From positions 1 through 6,025 of the forward strand of contig DAIOSQ010000107.1 in NCBI GenBank assembly GCA_036752465.1: a stretch of DNA of 6,025 bases, written 5' to 3'. Of this stretch, positions 5,097 to 6,025 are shown one piece after another; the first letter of the stretch is position 1; each line of letters opens with the position of its first letter. The notes beneath the pieces were generated by a model. That model was not told where the DNA came from, ran no database searches, and worked only from the letters and a program-made list of their open reading frames with translations. This DNA is from DAIOSQ01 sp036752465 (GTDB lineage Bacteria; Pseudomonadota; Gammaproteobacteria; Legionellales; Legionellaceae). Made by a program: the position numbers and the translations under genes.

Positions 5097-6025
5097 CTAG
5101 ATCGCTGGCTGAGGGGTTAATTTTTTTGCCACCAAGTGGTTGTGCAAACGAACATAGTCCGGTAGACCATTGATATAGGGCGGATAGCTTTCTCCTTGGA
5201 TCAACGGTGCCAAGTATTGCCGACATTCCTCCGTGATATGCATACCATCAGCACGGATATAGGTCATGGGCATGGTTTTTTCTTGATTGGCGACGTCAGC
5301 CAACGGTACGTGACTCATAGACCAGCGATATGGTTGGGTTGATTCACGGACAATGATAGGCATGACTGCGTTTTTTCCTTGGACTGCCAACTCTACCGCG
5401 TACTTGCCCAATGCATACGCTTGTTCAACATCGACGCTGGAAGCAATATGCCGTGCAGCACGTTGTAAGTAATCGGCAACTGCCCAATGATATTTATACT
5501 GCAGTTCGCGTTTAACTAGATTGGCTAACAACGGGGCAACACCACCTAACTGGGCATGCCCAAACGCATCTTTGGTACCTGCCTCACTCAAAAAAATCCC
5601 TTGTTGATTGCGGATACCCTCGGAGACCACAATCACACAATAGCCATAGCGCTGCACACAATCAGCAACGCGCTGCAAAAAGCGCGCCTCATCAAAAGCG
5701 ATTTCCGGAAACAAAATAATATGGGGTGGCTCGCTAGGATTGGCACTCGCCAAACCGCTGGCGGCTGCAATCCAGCCTGCATGTCGCCCCATCACTTCGA
5801 GGATAAATACTTTAGTTGAACTATGGGCCATGGATGCCACATCAAAGCCAGCTTCTTGCGTGGAAACAGCCACATATTTGGCAACTGATCCAAATCCTGG
5901 GCAGCTGTCGGTAAACGGCAGGTCATTGTCGACGGTTTTCGGAATGCCGATACAAGTCACCGGGTAGCCAATCTCTTGGCTCATATGTGCCACTTTATGA
6001 GCGGTGTCTTGCGAATCACCGCCAC
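5097..6025 (-). CDS. pfp: PPi-dependent 6-phosphofructokinase, 5' partial
   Basis: This enzyme reversibly converts fructose-6-phosphate plus pyrophosphate to fructose-1,6-bisphosphate plus phosphate, replacing or assisting ATP-PFK in glycolysis. About 309 C-terminal residues are present; the frame continues past 5993 (a GTG there is internal Val) to the window edge, reading GGDSQDTAHKV, so roughly 110 N-terminal residues of a ~420-residue family are missing. Motifs are (G)GGDSQDT at 6002-6025 (phosphoryl-donor loop), PKTVDNDL at 5919-5942 (catalytic Asp, and Lys where ATP enzymes have Gly), MGRHAGW at 5772-5792 (fructose-6-phosphate binding), then VSEGI and KDAFGHAQLGGVAP. The Lys of PKTVDND and the Asp in the donor loop are the known markers of PPi use. 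The C-terminal half, including YKYHWAVADYLQRAARHIAS, closely resembles the PPi-PFKs I recall from Xanthomonas and other gammaproteobacteria. The TAG stop is at 5097-5099. The upstream context is outside the window. Confidence 0.93.
   Translation of the reverse strand, partial: GGDSQDTAHKVAHMSQEIGYPVTCIGIPKTVDNDLPFTDSCPGFGSVAKYVAVSTQEAGFDVASMAHSSTKVFILEVMGRHAGWIAAASGLASANPSEPPHIILFPEIAFDEARFLQRVADCVQRYGYCVIVVSEGIRNQQGIFLSEAGTKDAFGHAQLGGVAPLLANLVKRELQYKYHWAVADYLQRAARHIASSVDVEQAYALGKYAVELAVQGKNAVMPIIVRESTQPYRWSMSHVPLADVANQEKTMPMTYIRADGMHITEECRQYLAPLIQGESYPPYINGLPDYVRLHNHLVAKKLTPQPAI

Noticed and set aside
5556..5967. Two + strand open frames of 75-87 codons opposite the phosphofructokinase gene
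   Set aside because: They are mirror frames of a highly conserved enzyme and show no independent coding signal.

Overview
The window looks like a gammaproteobacterial chromosome of moderate GC. Gene density is high and there are no tRNA or rRNA genes, mobile elements or CRISPR arrays. A YhdP-type AsmA-like protein, Mpl (murein recycling ligase), a full-length BolA with the SPPC-type tail, a type IVa pilin and a PPi-type phosphofructokinase would all fit a Legionella/Coxiella-like (Legionellales) or Xanthomonas-like gammaproteobacterium. I favour Legionellales, only moderately. The reasons are the pilin resemblance, the base composition, and an orphan protein with an effector-like C-terminus.

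Layout. Positions 2-2324 (+ strand) form a tight block of cell-envelope genes: the 3' end of a yhdP-like gene, a five-helix inner-membrane protein of unknown function 2 bases later, then mpl, which starts at or just before the previous stop codon. Positions 2325-2423 are a short convergent gap. On the - strand, bolA (3499-3176) is followed after 53 bases by a small secreted protein of unknown function (3122-2424). This pair probably shares one promoter, for which a good -35/-10 candidate lies at 3528-3557. The bolA-pilA gap (3500-3629) is divergent and also carries a perfect inverted repeat at 3588-3603. pilA (3630-4040, +) is a complete single-gene unit. It converges on an orphan - strand gene (5021-4050), which lies 75 bases downstream of a PPi-dependent phosphofructokinase gene (from 6025, cut by the window edge, to 5097).

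How the parts fit. YhdP-like proteins are tied to phospholipid traffic to the outer membrane, Mpl re-uses cell-wall tripeptide, and BolA is an iron-sulfur/stress regulator with links to cell shape, so most of the identifiable genes concern the envelope or stress. PilA gives surface pili, and PPi-PFK gives reversible glycolytic flux. The items most worth following up are the 323-residue orphan with a glutamate-rich block and a Ser/Thr/Ala-rich tail (a candidate type IV secretion substrate), the bolA-linked secreted protein, and the altered nucleotide-proximal motif in Mpl. I see no clearly new multi-gene system here.
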